NCBI GenBank assembly: GCA_018716305.1
Contig: DVKB01000008.1
Span: 1 to 64,000 of the forward strand
Length of the DNA: 64,000 nt
Direction of reading: 5' to 3'
Source of the DNA: Candidatus Scatomonas merdigallinarum
GTDB taxonomy: Bacteria > Bacillota > Clostridia > Lachnospirales > Lachnospiraceae
Positions 15,002 through 23,426 of the stretch are shown piece after piece. Below the pieces are notes generated by a model. The model was given only the letters and a program-made list of their open reading frames with translations. It did no database searches and had not been told where the DNA came from. Each line of letters starts with the position of its first letter. Position 1 is the first letter of the stretch. Position numbers and translations under genes: made by a program.

Positions 15002-15592
15002 ATGGAAGAGTGCAGAAAAACTGCCAGGATAGAAAGCGCCAGACAGTGCGCTCCGGTGTTGGCGGGGATAAAGCCGTCGAATCTCCTGATTCTGGAACGG
15101 GCGGGGGCTTTCGAGCTTATGGAAGTCATGGACGGAACCGGTCTATCTTTTGAATATCTCTATGGAGGGAAGCGGAAAAGTGTCTGGCTGGTGTACTGGC
15201 TGGAGGAGATTGAGACGCTGCTGAAGGACGCCCGGGTGAGAGAGTTTCTCATGGAACTGGGGTACCGGCGGTTTCAGGTGCCGGAAGTGTTCCGCTTTCT
15301 GAAACAGAGGTATGGGGAGTACCTCAATCGGGGAGCTTGCTATCCCCATGAGCTGGGCCTGCTGCTGGGGTATCCCTTGGGGGATGTCCGGGGGTTTATG
15401 GAACATAAAGGGAAAAATTATCTGTATTCCGGATACTGGAAGGTATACGGCGATGCGGAACATGCCAGGAAAATTTTCGCCATGTACCGCATGGTCCGCC
15501 GGGAAGCAGAAAGACTGGCGGGGGAAGGCAAGGGTCTGTGGGAGATGATCGCTGCTTTTTCTTCCGGCGAAAGAGCGCTTGCGGCTTTTTGA
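15002..15592 (+). CDS. DUF3793 family protein
   Basis: 196 residues, cytosolic. The core CYPHELGLLLGYPLGDVRGF and HKGKNYLYSGYWKVYGD (about 120-150) is the DUF3793 hallmark as I know it, found in Clostridia with no assigned reaction. AGAAAGGAG precedes the ATG. A perfect palindromic regulator box lies at 14969-14984 and a flavodoxin gene follows 41 bases after its stop, so it is probably induced when iron is scarce and works with the flavodoxin, for example by handling or modifying it. That role is inferred from neighbours only. Confidence 0.75.
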   Translation: MEECRKTARIESARQCAPVLAGIKPSNLLILERAGAFELMEVMDGTGLSFEYLYGGKRKSVWLVYWLEEIETLLKDARVREFLMELGYRRFQVPEVFRFLKQRYGEYLNRGACYPHELGLLLGYPLGDVRGFMEHKGKNYLYSGYWKVYGDAEHARKIFAMYRMVRREAERLAGEGKGLWEMIAAFSSGERALAAF

Positions 15593-15633
15593 ACTGCGGA
15601 TCTTACATTTTATTTTACAGGAGGATCAATCAT

Positions 15634-16065
15634 ATGAGTCAGATTACTGTCGCTTACTGGAGCGGAACCGGAAACACGGAGATAATGGCCCGGGCCATCG
15701 GCAAAGGAGTCGAGGCTGCGGGAGGAGAAGCCAGGGTGGTCTCCATGGAAGACATGGGCCCGGAAGAACTGAAAAAATGTGACGCCTTTGCCTTGGGATG
15801 TCCTGCCATGGGTGCGGAAGAGCTGGAGGATACCATTGTGGAGCCTTTTGCCTCTGAAGTGGAAAGATTTGCCGCCGGAAAAAGGATTGCCCTATTTGGA
15901 TCCTACGACTGGGGCGATGGGGAGTGGATGCGGATCTGGACGGACCGGATGAAAGAGGCGGGAGCCTCGATTGTAGGGGAAGAGGGCCTGATCTGCAACA
16001 ATGAACCGGATGAGACGGCGAAAGCCGCCTGTGAAGAATTAGGGAAAAAACTTGTATCTGCTTAA
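15634..16065 (+). CDS. Flavodoxin
   Basis: 143 residues from the ATG at 15634, chosen for the CAGGAGGATC site; upstream in-frame codons belong to the gap after DUF3793. The FMN phosphate loop is WSGTGNTEIMA (about 9-19), and SYDWGDGEWM near 90 supplies the second FMN loop with its aromatic residue. Flavodoxins carry low-potential electrons and replace ferredoxin when iron is short, which fits its place behind a metal-regulator box with the DUF3793 gene. A 22-bp perfect hairpin terminator follows. Confidence 0.93.
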   Translation: MSQITVAYWSGTGNTEIMARAIGKGVEAAGGEARVVSMEDMGPEELKKCDAFALGCPAMGAEELEDTIVEPFASEVERFAAGKRIALFGSYDWGDGEWMRIWTDRMKEAGASIVGEEGLICNNEPDETAKAACEELGKKLVSA

Positions 16066-16075
16066 AACATTCCGC

Positions 16076-16122
16076 ATGGCGGGAGGCTCCTCATCAACTC
16101 CCGCCGCCTCCTCAGAACATGT
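16076..16122 (+). ncRNA. Structured motif, copy 2 (hairpin plus CCTCCTCAGAA box)
   Basis: ATGGCGGGAG, loop, CTCCCGCC (stem 16078-16085 / 16098-16105), then GCCTCCTCAGAACATG. Compared with copy 1 one stem pair changes from G-C to A-T on both sides, while the box is kept. It begins 11 bases after the flavodoxin stop and abuts the terminator. Confidence 0.4.
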
Positions 16123-16173
16123 GCCGGAGGTGCCGCCGGATCCCGGAGGGATCCGGCGGCACCTCCGGCTTTT
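16123..16173 (+). terminator. Terminator of the DUF3793-flavodoxin operon
   Basis: A perfect 22-bp inverted repeat (16123-16144 / 16148-16169) with a three-base loop, followed by TTTTATAT. Confidence 0.85.
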
Positions 16174-16257
16174 ATATTGCGTCGGAAATCAGAAAATGGT
16201 ATGATACATTCAGTACGGGCGCAGGGAGAAGTTTCTGCCCCAGCAAAAGGAGATGCC

Positions 16258-17577
16258 ATGGCAAAAAACGACAGATGGTACGAACTGGACAATGCGGCAA
16301 AGATCATCCCTTCCACCACCGTAGGGGCGGATACCCGGGTGTTCCGCATCTGCTGTGAACTTCGGGAGGAAGTGCGGGAGGATATTCTGCAGCGCGCGCT
16401 GGACAAAACCATTCGTGAATTTCCGCATTTTAACTGTGTTTTAAAAAGAGGGCTGTTCTGGTATTACCTGGAGGCCAGCAGCCGCCGGGCGGTGGTCTGC
16501 GAGGAAAATCTTCCTCCCTGCAGCATGCTTTACAGAAAGGGCGGGAAAAATCTTCTGTACAGGCTCTTTTATTATAAGAAACGGATCAGCCTGGAAATGT
16601 TCCACGCTCTCAGCGACGGCACCGGGGCCTTTGTATTTTTCAGAAGCATTGTGTCCAACTATCTGGTGGAGCGGTATGAGCTGGACCCCAATGTGAAGCT
16701 GGAGGATCCCTCTTCTGTCCGGGAAAAAGAGGACGATGCCTTCAGCCGGTTCTATACCAAACAGACGAAAAAAAACTGGCTGAAGGAGAGGCCTCCCAAA
16801 AGGGCCTACCGCATTAAGGGAGAGAGAAACGAAAATCTGGAAATCCAGCTTCTGGAGGGAACCGTATCGGTGCGGAAAATGCTGGAGAAAGCCCGCTCCT
16901 GCGGCACAACCATAGCGGTGCTGGTGACGGCAGTTTATATCGAAGCGATTCTGCAGGAAATGCGGACCCGAGAGCGGAAATATCCCATCGTAATCAGCGT
17001 GCCGGTGAATCTGCGGAATTATTTTCCCTCCCACACCACCAGAAATTTTTTCGGGGTCATCAATGTTTCCTACAATAGTATGGAATATGACGGGAATCTG
17101 GATCCCATTATTGAACATGTCCGGAAAGCATTTCAGGAACTGCTGTCGGAAGATAAAATTTTTCAGACCATGAACGCCTATGCGGCTCTGGAGCACAACC
17201 GGGCGGTCAAGCTGGTTCCACTGGTGCTGAAGGATCTGGGAATCCGGGGAATCAGCACCCTGATGCAAAAAGGCGTGACCAGCACGGTTTCCAATGTGGG
17301 AAAAGTGGAGATGCCGGAGCAGCTGGTTCCCTTTATTGAAAAATTCAGCAGCTACATGTCCACCAACCGGGTGCAGATGTGCATCAGTTCTTTTCAGGAT
17401 AAGCTGACCTTTGGGGTGACCTCCGCCTACACGGACCACACCATGATTATGCACTTTTTCAGAAGGCTGGTGGATCTGGGAATTCCGGTGGAGCTGGCGG
17501 TGACCGGAAACAACGCGCAGGAGGTGAAAAAGCGTGCAGTATTGCAAAAAGTGCAGAATAAGCATAAGAGGAAATAA
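16258..17577 (+). CDS. Condensation-domain-like acyltransferase
   Basis: 439 residues from ATG 16258, which has AAAAGGAGA nine bases upstream. The N-terminal half carries MFHALSDGTGAF near 118, a form of the HxxxDG catalytic motif of condensation-domain, wax-ester and alcohol acyltransferases. The C-terminal half has ISVPVNLRNYFP and STVSNVGKVEMP, also typical of this superfamily (compare the DFG region). The substrate cannot be deduced. It opens a tight operon with DUF6320, a carbohydrate-esterase-like hydrolase and two 2-hydroxyacyl-CoA dehydratase-type proteins, and overlaps the next gene by 44 bases. Confidence 0.7.
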   Translation: MAKNDRWYELDNAAKIIPSTTVGADTRVFRICCELREEVREDILQRALDKTIREFPHFNCVLKRGLFWYYLEASSRRAVVCEENLPPCSMLYRKGGKNLLYRLFYYKKRISLEMFHALSDGTGAFVFFRSIVSNYLVERYELDPNVKLEDPSSVREKEDDAFSRFYTKQTKKNWLKERPPKRAYRIKGERNENLEIQLLEGTVSVRKMLEKARSCGTTIAVLVTAVYIEAILQEMRTRERKYPIVISVPVNLRNYFPSHTTRNFFGVINVSYNSMEYDGNLDPIIEHVRKAFQELLSEDKIFQTMNAYAALEHNRAVKLVPLVLKDLGIRGISTLMQKGVTSTVSNVGKVEMPEQLVPFIEKFSSYMSTNRVQMCISSFQDKLTFGVTSAYTDHTMIMHFFRRLVDLGIPVELAVTGNNAQEVKKRAVLQKVQNKHKRK

Positions 17578-18193
17578 GCGCTGCTGTCCCCTCTGTCAGG
17601 GAGAGCTGACCGGGGAACCCACCGAGGACGCTTTCCCGGAACTGGGGCAGAAAAAGATCAGCCGGACCTCTGCCCTGAAGATCATCAGCTTTTGCTTCGC
17701 GGCGGTGGAGATCGCCTTCGCGGCCCTGTATTTCCTGCTGGATCTGCGCATGCTGTGGATACCCCTGACTATGGCGGGCTTTCTGATTCTCTGGCTGGAT
17801 GTGGTGATCGGCGTGTATTACCGGAATAATGTGGTGAGGAATATCACGGTACAGTTTTATCTGGCTATGGGGGTCTGCCTTCTGGCGGACCGGTTTACAG
17901 GATTTCACGGCTGGTCGGTGCAGTGGGTGCTGCCCTGCTGCTTTGCCGGGCTGGTCATTACCACTATGGCGGTGGGGAAGGGCCTGAGTTACGCCCTGGA
18001 GGAATATATTCTTTATCTGGCGGTGGACATGATCCTGGCCAACTGCCAGCTGATTTTTTTGCTGACGAAGAGCAACCGTTTTGTCTGGCCGGCGGTGCTC
18101 AGCCTGGTGTTTGTGTGGATCCTGGCGGCGGCGGCGCTGATTTTCCGGTTCCGGGTGCTGAAGCGGGCGGCCAGCAAGAATTTTCATTTATAG
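17534..18193 (+). CDS. DUF6320-type membrane protein with zinc ribbon
   Basis: 219 residues. The N-terminus MQYCKKCRISIRGNKRCCPLCQG has two CxxC pairs (residues 4-7 and 18-21), a small cytosolic zinc ribbon. Six or so hydrophobic helices follow from about residue 50. I associate this form with DUF6320, often next to acyltransferase genes in Lachnospiraceae. It overlaps the acyltransferase by 44 bases in another frame, implying coupled translation. It may partner the acyltransferase at the membrane, but there is no direct evidence. Confidence 0.65.
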   Translation: MQYCKKCRISIRGNKRCCPLCQGELTGEPTEDAFPELGQKKISRTSALKIISFCFAAVEIAFAALYFLLDLRMLWIPLTMAGFLILWLDVVIGVYYRNNVVRNITVQFYLAMGVCLLADRFTGFHGWSVQWVLPCCFAGLVITTMAVGKGLSYALEEYILYLAVDMILANCQLIFLLTKSNRFVWPAVLSLVFVWILAAAALIFRFRVLKRAASKNFHL

Positions 18194-18214
18194 ACTGCAG
18201 GAAGGACAAAAGAG

Positions 18215-19375
18215 ATGAAAGAACCTGAAAAGAAGCCGGGAGAGCCTTTCAGTGTCCGGGTGGGGGATTTTGTGGAAAATTCCATAGAGCGGCAGATCGT
18301 CCGCTCAAAAAAGGAAGCCCCCTATCTTCGGGGAGAACCGGAACCCCATGTATGGTACCGGGTGGCGGTGCCGGAGGGCATTACCGGCGACGGATCGGAT
18401 TACTATATTTATATCAAAAAAGGGAATACGGAAAATCTCTGCGTGTTCCTCTCGGGAGGAGGCGTGGCCTGGAATGAATACACAGCGGCCAGACCGGTGA
18501 CCGGGGGAAAGGTGGCGGCGGGACTGCCCAATTATTACTGGAACAATCTGCGGCCCTTTACCCAGATTATGAATATCCACGCGGGGATCATGGAGGACGG
18601 GAATCCAAAGAACCCTTTTAACGACTGGAATTTTATCATTATCACCTACGCCACCGGGGATTTTCATGTGGGAAACAATGATTTTCCCTATGAGGCGGAG
18701 GACGGAAGCCGGCAGATCCTGCATTTCCACGGCCACGGAAATTTCCGGGCGGGCATGGAAGCGGGGATCCGCTATTTCCCCCGGGCGGACCGACTGCTGA
18801 TCGCCGGGGACAGCGCCGGGGCTTTCGCGGTTCCGGCCCTGGCAGGGGAGATTCTGGATGATTTTTATCCCCGCTGCCGGGACGTGACCCTGCTGTCGGA
18901 CAGCGGGCAGCTGCTGTATGACCGCTGGAGAACCACGGCCCGGGATATCTGGAAGACAGATGCCGCGGTATGGCGGCCTCTGAAGGGAGAGAATATTACC
19001 CTGGACTGGTACAGGGATCTGTACCGCCGCCGGGGGGACAGCCTGAACTATCTTTACGCCAGCTCCGTGAGGGACTATCTTCTGAGCGCTTACTACAATG
19101 ACGTGGCCAATAAGGTCTATAAGACAGACGCGGAGGTGCAGGAGCTGTTTCAGAAACAGCTCCTGCATATGGTGAAGGAGCTGAAAAAACTCACTTCCCG
19201 GTTTACCATGTTTCTCTACGACTGGAAAAATCTGTTCCTCATGCGGGGCGGGACCGTCCACACCGCAGTGAGGCACCGGCGGTTTTATACGAAGCTGGAC
19301 GGAATCTCCATGGCCCAGTGGCTGGGGGAGGCGGTGGACGGGAAATTGAGAGACGTGGGGCTGGAACTGTTATGA
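18215..19375 (+). CDS. Pectin acetylesterase/Notum-like serine hydrolase
   Basis: 386 residues. LSGGGVAWNEY near 84 is the oxyanion-loop block of the PAE/Notum family, and AGDSAGAFAVP near 197 is the nucleophile elbow (GxSxG) with catalytic Ser. A Trp-Asn-Phe-Ile-Ile-Ile-Thr-Tyr strand near 142 is also family-like. There is no signal peptide, so unlike plant pectin acetylesterases it should act inside the cell, perhaps removing an acyl group from a lipid or CoA-linked product of the first gene (inference). The next gene overlaps its stop (ATGA). Confidence 0.7.
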   Translation: MKEPEKKPGEPFSVRVGDFVENSIERQIVRSKKEAPYLRGEPEPHVWYRVAVPEGITGDGSDYYIYIKKGNTENLCVFLSGGGVAWNEYTAARPVTGGKVAAGLPNYYWNNLRPFTQIMNIHAGIMEDGNPKNPFNDWNFIIITYATGDFHVGNNDFPYEAEDGSRQILHFHGHGNFRAGMEAGIRYFPRADRLLIAGDSAGAFAVPALAGEILDDFYPRCRDVTLLSDSGQLLYDRWRTTARDIWKTDAAVWRPLKGENITLDWYRDLYRRRGDSLNYLYASSVRDYLLSAYYNDVANKVYKTDAEVQELFQKQLLHMVKELKKLTSRFTMFLYDWKNLFLMRGGTVHTAVRHRRFYTKLDGISMAQWLGEAVDGKLRDVGLELL

Positions 19376-20643
19376 GTACGATAGTAGAAAAATTCGGAAA
19401 CGGCGTCAGCGGCATGGTCCGGGAAAAACCCGGGACGGCCGGGAAGCTTCTCACGGCGGGATACCGGGCCAAACGGTTTCAGCTGAAGCATTTTCCGGAT
19501 AAACGCTTAAGCCCGGCAAGACAGTATATGGCACTGCAGTCCATGGAAGCCATTCTGGCTCCCCTGCTGCATCCGGAGCGGGCGGCGCTGGTGAGCATTT
19601 TTATGCCCTGCGAGCTGCTGCAGGTTTTTGGCATCCATCCCATGTTCGCGGAGGCCATGGCCTGCTACATCAACGGCGCGGCGGCAGAACAGGGATTTGT
19701 AGAGTACGCGGAGAGCTGCGGCATCGCGGAGACCTACTGTTCCTATCACAAGGTTCTGCTGGGAGGCATCCTGTCGGGAGTGATTCCAAAGCCCCGGCTG
19801 GTGGTGAACACCTCCCTGGTCTGCGACGCCAACAATCTGACCTTCCGCCGGGCGGCGGAGCACTATGGGATTCCCCAACAGTATATTGATGTGCCCTACG
19901 ACAGGACGGAGGAAAGCGTGGAGTATGTGGCGGGGCAGCTGCGGCAGCTGGCGGAACTTCTGGAGGAAATCACCGCAAGGAAGCTGGACATGGAAGCCTT
20001 AAAAGCCGCGGCGGCCAGAAGCTGCCGCACGGTGGAGCTCTTCCGGGAGTGCCAGAGGGCAAAGAGGGGCAAATACCTGGACAATGATCTGACCAGCGAG
20101 CTTTACGAGGTCTTCGGCACCCATGTGCTGCTGGGGACGCCGGAAATGGAACGGTACGCCGGCATGCTGCTGAGGGATATTCAGGCTTCCGCTCCCGCCA
20201 GAGGCGTGAGGCTGCTGTGGATGCACACCATTCCCTATTACCAGGAACCGCTGAGGGAGCTGCTGAATTTCAGCGGCAGATGCCAGGTGGTCTCCTGCGA
20301 TATGAATTTTGACGCCTTCTGCGATAAGAACCCGGAGCAGCCCTTTGAGAGCATGGCCAGGCGCCTGGTTCTGAATTCCTTTAACGGCTCTTCTGAAAAC
20401 CGGATCCGCCGGGCTCTTGGCATGTGCCGGGAACAGGAGATTGACGGAGTGGTGTATTTCTGTCACTGGGGCTGCAAGCAGACCCTGGGGGCGGCGGGAA
20501 ACGCCAGAGCCATGCTGGAAGCGGCCGGTTATCCGGTTCTGATCCTGGACGGGGACGGCTGCCACCGGAATAATTCCGGAAACGGACAGATGGCTACCAG
20601 GATTCAGGCTTTTATTGAGATGCTGGAGGAGAAAAAAACATGA
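19372..20643 (+). CDS. 2-hydroxyacyl-CoA dehydratase-type protein (HgdB-like)
   Basis: 423 residues from the ATG overlapping the previous stop. The fold family is shown by MPCELLQVFGIHPMFAEA near 82, KPRLVVNTSLVCDANN near 142, RGVRLLWMHTIPYY, VVSCDMNFDAFCD and FCHWGCKQTLGAAGN near 366, with several conserved Cys that can bind a Fe-S cluster. Members are oxygen-sensitive radical dehydratases or double-cubane reductases that need an ATP-driven activator; the next gene carries one. I cannot tell which reaction is catalysed. It overlaps the next gene by four bases. Confidence 0.8.
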   Translation: MSTIVEKFGNGVSGMVREKPGTAGKLLTAGYRAKRFQLKHFPDKRLSPARQYMALQSMEAILAPLLHPERAALVSIFMPCELLQVFGIHPMFAEAMACYINGAAAEQGFVEYAESCGIAETYCSYHKVLLGGILSGVIPKPRLVVNTSLVCDANNLTFRRAAEHYGIPQQYIDVPYDRTEESVEYVAGQLRQLAELLEEITARKLDMEALKAAAARSCRTVELFRECQRAKRGKYLDNDLTSELYEVFGTHVLLGTPEMERYAGMLLRDIQASAPARGVRLLWMHTIPYYQEPLRELLNFSGRCQVVSCDMNFDAFCDKNPEQPFESMARRLVLNSFNGSSENRIRRALGMCREQEIDGVVYFCHWGCKQTLGAAGNARAMLEAAGYPVLILDGDGCHRNNSGNGQMATRIQAFIEMLEEKKT

Positions 20644-22292
20644 TCTGGTACATGTGTAAATATACGCCGCTGGAACTGTTCGCGGGATTTTCCGCTCCGA
20701 CAGAGCGTCTTCCGGAGGAGACGGATGATTTTGAGCGGGCGGACAGCCTGGGGCATCCCAATCTCTGCGGATACGGCAAGGCGCTGCTGGAGGCGGCCCT
20801 GGGTCCGGAGGTCCGGGAGCTGGTGCTGGTAAACTGCTGTGATGTGGCGCGGAGGATGTACGATATTCTGGAGAAAAACGGTTCTCTGGATTTTCTGTAT
20901 CTGCTGGACCTGCCCCATCGCGGCGGCCCGGAGGAAAAGAAATTATTTCAGGCCAGCCTCAGGCGGCTGAAAGAAAGCTATGAGGCTTACAGCGGAAGGG
21001 GTTTTGATGTTCAGAAAGCCTGGGCGGCTCTGCCGGAAAAGGAGCCGGAGGAGAGGGAGGAACCCTGTGTCAGCTTCGCGGGAGCCCACGGCGGGGAACG
21101 GCTTTTGGATCATATTCGTACCATACTGCCGGTCCGGATCCGAAATGATACCTGCAGCGGGAGGAGGAGGCTTACCCGGCCGGCGGATCCGCCGAAAGGG
21201 GAAGATGAATTTTTTGAGCGGTACGCGGCGCTTTTGCTGGACCAGTATCCCTGTATGCGCATGGAGGATGTGGGACTAAGAAAAACACAGGACCCGTCGG
21301 TGCGGGGGATCATCTACCACACCATGAAATTCTGCGACTATTACAGCTTTGAATACGCGGCGCAGAAGGACAGGGCGGAGGTGCCGCTGCTGAAAATTGA
21401 GACCGACGGCACCAGACAGAGCGAGGGCCAGCTGGCCACCCGGATCCAGGCGTTTGGCGAAACGGGCCTGGGCCTGGTTTCGGAGGAGAAGAATATCCCG
21501 CAAAACGGCGGCGGATATACGGCGGGGATCGACAGCGGTTCCGCCAGCACCGACGCGGTGATCCTGGGGCCGGACGGAACCATTGCCGGCTGGTCGGTGA
21601 CCCCCACAGGGGCAGGAGCTGCCAGGGGAGCGGAAAAAGCCTTTCAGGAGGCTCTGGACCGGGCGGGCGTCTCCAGAGAGAAGATTGCCGGGATTGTGTC
21701 TACCGGCTACGGAAGGGAAAATATCGGCCTGGGAGATGAGACGGTGACGGAGATCACCTGTCATGCCAAAGGAGCCTGGTTCCTGTGCCCGGGCGTGCGG
21801 ACGGTCATTGACATCGGAGGACAGGATTCCAAGGTTATCTGCCTGGATTCCCGGGGCAACGTGGAAAATTTTGTGATGAACGACAAATGCGCCGCGGGGA
21901 CCGGGCGGTTCCTGGAGATGATGGCCAGGACCATGGAACTGTCCCTGGAAGAACTGAGCCGCCGGGGACTGGAGTGGAAGGAAGATATTAACATTTCCAG
22001 CATGTGTACAGTATTCGCGGAGTCGGAGGTGGTTTCCCTGATTGCCAGAAATACGGCGGTTCCGGATATTATACACGGCCTGAATAAAGCGGTAGCGGCG
22101 AAAACCGCGGCCCTGGCCCGCCGGCTGAAGGCCCGGGGCCCCTACATGATGACCGGCGGCGTGGCCCGCAATGCCGGCGTGGTGCGGGAACTGGAAAAAA
22201 GGCTGGGAGAAAAGATCTATATTTCAGAGTATGCTCAGCTCTGCGGAGCTGTGGGGGCGGCACGGACCGCTTTTGAAAAACTGCGGAAATAA
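20640..22292 (+). CDS. Fusion of a 2-hydroxyacyl-CoA dehydratase-type domain with its activase
   Basis: 550 residues in two parts. Residues 1-290 resemble a dehydratase subunit: MIWYMCKYTPLELFAGF, HPNLCGYGKALLEA, LVNCCDVARRMYD and LLDLPHRGG. Residues about 295-550 form a BadF/BadG/HgdC ATPase: GIDSGSASTDAVI, IVSTGYGREN, IDIGGQDSKVI, NDKCAAGTGRFLE with the cluster Cys, CTVFAESEVVSL with the second cluster Cys, and MTGGVARNAGV. The ATPase uses a [4Fe-4S] cluster to inject an energised electron. Joining activase and substrate subunit in one chain with a separate HgdB-like partner (19372) makes a self-contained two-gene radical enzyme. Confidence 0.82.
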   Translation: MIWYMCKYTPLELFAGFSAPTERLPEETDDFERADSLGHPNLCGYGKALLEAALGPEVRELVLVNCCDVARRMYDILEKNGSLDFLYLLDLPHRGGPEEKKLFQASLRRLKESYEAYSGRGFDVQKAWAALPEKEPEEREEPCVSFAGAHGGERLLDHIRTILPVRIRNDTCSGRRRLTRPADPPKGEDEFFERYAALLLDQYPCMRMEDVGLRKTQDPSVRGIIYHTMKFCDYYSFEYAAQKDRAEVPLLKIETDGTRQSEGQLATRIQAFGETGLGLVSEEKNIPQNGGGYTAGIDSGSASTDAVILGPDGTIAGWSVTPTGAGAARGAEKAFQEALDRAGVSREKIAGIVSTGYGRENIGLGDETVTEITCHAKGAWFLCPGVRTVIDIGGQDSKVICLDSRGNVENFVMNDKCAAGTGRFLEMMARTMELSLEELSRRGLEWKEDINISSMCTVFAESEVVSLIARNTAVPDIIHGLNKAVAAKTAALARRLKARGPYMMTGGVARNAGVVRELEKRLGEKIYISEYAQLCGAVGAARTAFEKLRK

Positions 22293-22306
22293 ACAGGAGA
22301 ACAAAC

Positions 22307-22669
22307 ATGAGAAATGATAAGGTGTATTACGGCATTCGGATTATTGCCGGGATTTATGTAATTTATATTGCCTGCGATACCTTTCGGAAGGTTGCCGCGG
22401 GAGAAACAGGGGAAAACGCGGTTCCGCTTACCGCGGCATCTATAGCCATCCTGGCAGCGGGCATAGCCTTTGTGATCTGGGGAATTGTAAGTCTGAAAAA
22501 AACTTTCAGTTCAGCCGGAAAGGGATCCGCCCGGGAGGAGACGGAAGCAGCGGAAGAATCTCCGGAAGCGGCGGATGAGTCCCCGGAACAGATAGAGGAA
22601 GCGGCGGAAGAAGCGCCCGTGGAGCCGGAGGATGAGTCTCCGGAGGAAGAAAAAAAGGAACAGGAATGA
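22307..22669 (+). CDS. Hypothetical membrane protein with acidic tail
   Basis: 120 residues. Two hydrophobic helices (about 6-23 and 41-64) are followed by a very acidic Glu/Pro/Ala-rich tail of about 45 residues (EETEAAEESPEAADESPEQ...). AACAGGAGAA lies before the ATG, 14 bases after the activase stop, so it ends that operon. The low-complexity tail prevents a family call. A terminator hairpin follows at 22676. Confidence 0.6.
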   Translation: MRNDKVYYGIRIIAGIYVIYIACDTFRKVAAGETGENAVPLTAASIAILAAGIAFVIWGIVSLKKTFSSAGKGSAREETEAAEESPEAADESPEQIEEAAEEAPVEPEDESPEEEKKEQE

Positions 22670-22675
22670 ACAGAC

Positions 22676-22709
22676 AATCCCCCTCATAGAATTGCGTGAG
22701 GGGGATTTT
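22676..22709 (+). terminator. Terminator hairpin whose 3' arm holds the spoIIM Shine-Dalgarno
   Basis: AATCCCCCTCA (22676-22686) pairs with TGAGGGGGATT (22697-22707), then TTTTAT. GAGGGGG in the right arm lies seven bases before the ATG at 22712, so the hairpin can end transcription and also hide the ribosome site in read-through RNA. Confidence 0.75.
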
Positions 22710-22711
22710 AT

Positions 22712-23296
22712 ATGGGAAAATTCAGAAAATCCGAAGAACTCCTGTACTGGAGATTTTTTCTCCTGCTGTATCTGGCCGGATTTGCCGCCGGCATCCTGTT
22801 TGTGAATCTGGCCTGGAGATACCGGACCGGAGATCTGGAGACTCTGACTTTATTCACCCTGCAGGGGAGCGGCACGCTCCGGATGGAAGGATATCTGTGG
22901 TATCTCACCAAAAAACGGGGCGGGACGCTGCTGGTTCTTCACGCCCTTGGCATCACGGTTCTGGGGAAACTGGCGATTGCCGCCGGTCTGCTCTGGAGCG
23001 GATTTCTGGGCGGGACCCTGGCTGCCATTGCGGTTCTGCAGCTGGGGGCAAAAGGGCTGGCAGTGCTGACAGCCGCCGCGGTGCCGCAGATTTTTGTGTA
23101 TCTCCCGGCCGGGCTTTTTTATCTTACTGCCGTCTGGCGGATGTCTGCCCGCAGCTGGGCGGGGGAAAAGCTTGCCGCGGGAACCTACCGGGATTATCTT
23201 ATGACTTCCGGAGCCGGACTGGCTCTGATTTTCTGCGGGATTCTTCTGGAATGTTATGTGAACCCTCATGTGCTGGAGGCGGTCCTGGGAATTTAA
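22712..23296 (+). CDS. spoIIM: Stage II sporulation protein M-like membrane protein
   Basis: 194 residues with about five hydrophobic segments and a short basic head. The sequence FFLLLYLAGFAAGILFVNLAW, a long loop, ALGITVLGKL and a C-terminal ALIFCGILLECYVNPH helix follow the SpoIIM layout; SpoIIM is part of the DMP complex driving engulfment in forespore formation. In Bacillus subtilis spoIIM lies close to xerD (ripX), and a XerD-like gene follows here after 389 bases, which supports the call. Sequence similarity alone is modest. Its ribosome site is inside the hairpin at 22676-22709. Confidence 0.65.
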   Translation: MGKFRKSEELLYWRFFLLLYLAGFAAGILFVNLAWRYRTGDLETLTLFTLQGSGTLRMEGYLWYLTKKRGGTLLVLHALGITVLGKLAIAAGLLWSGFLGGTLAAIAVLQLGAKGLAVLTAAAVPQIFVYLPAGLFYLTAVWRMSARSWAGEKLAAGTYRDYLMTSGAGLALIFCGILLECYVNPHVLEAVLGI

Positions 23297-23426
23297 GAAA
23301 AAGTTACAAAAAGTTTACAAATAGGATTCTCACAAGATGTGGTAGGGCAAAAGACCGTGTTTCCGATATGTTGTTGAACACTGGGAAAAATCCCGGAAAT
23401 GCCTGTATTTACCGCAAAAATTGCGT

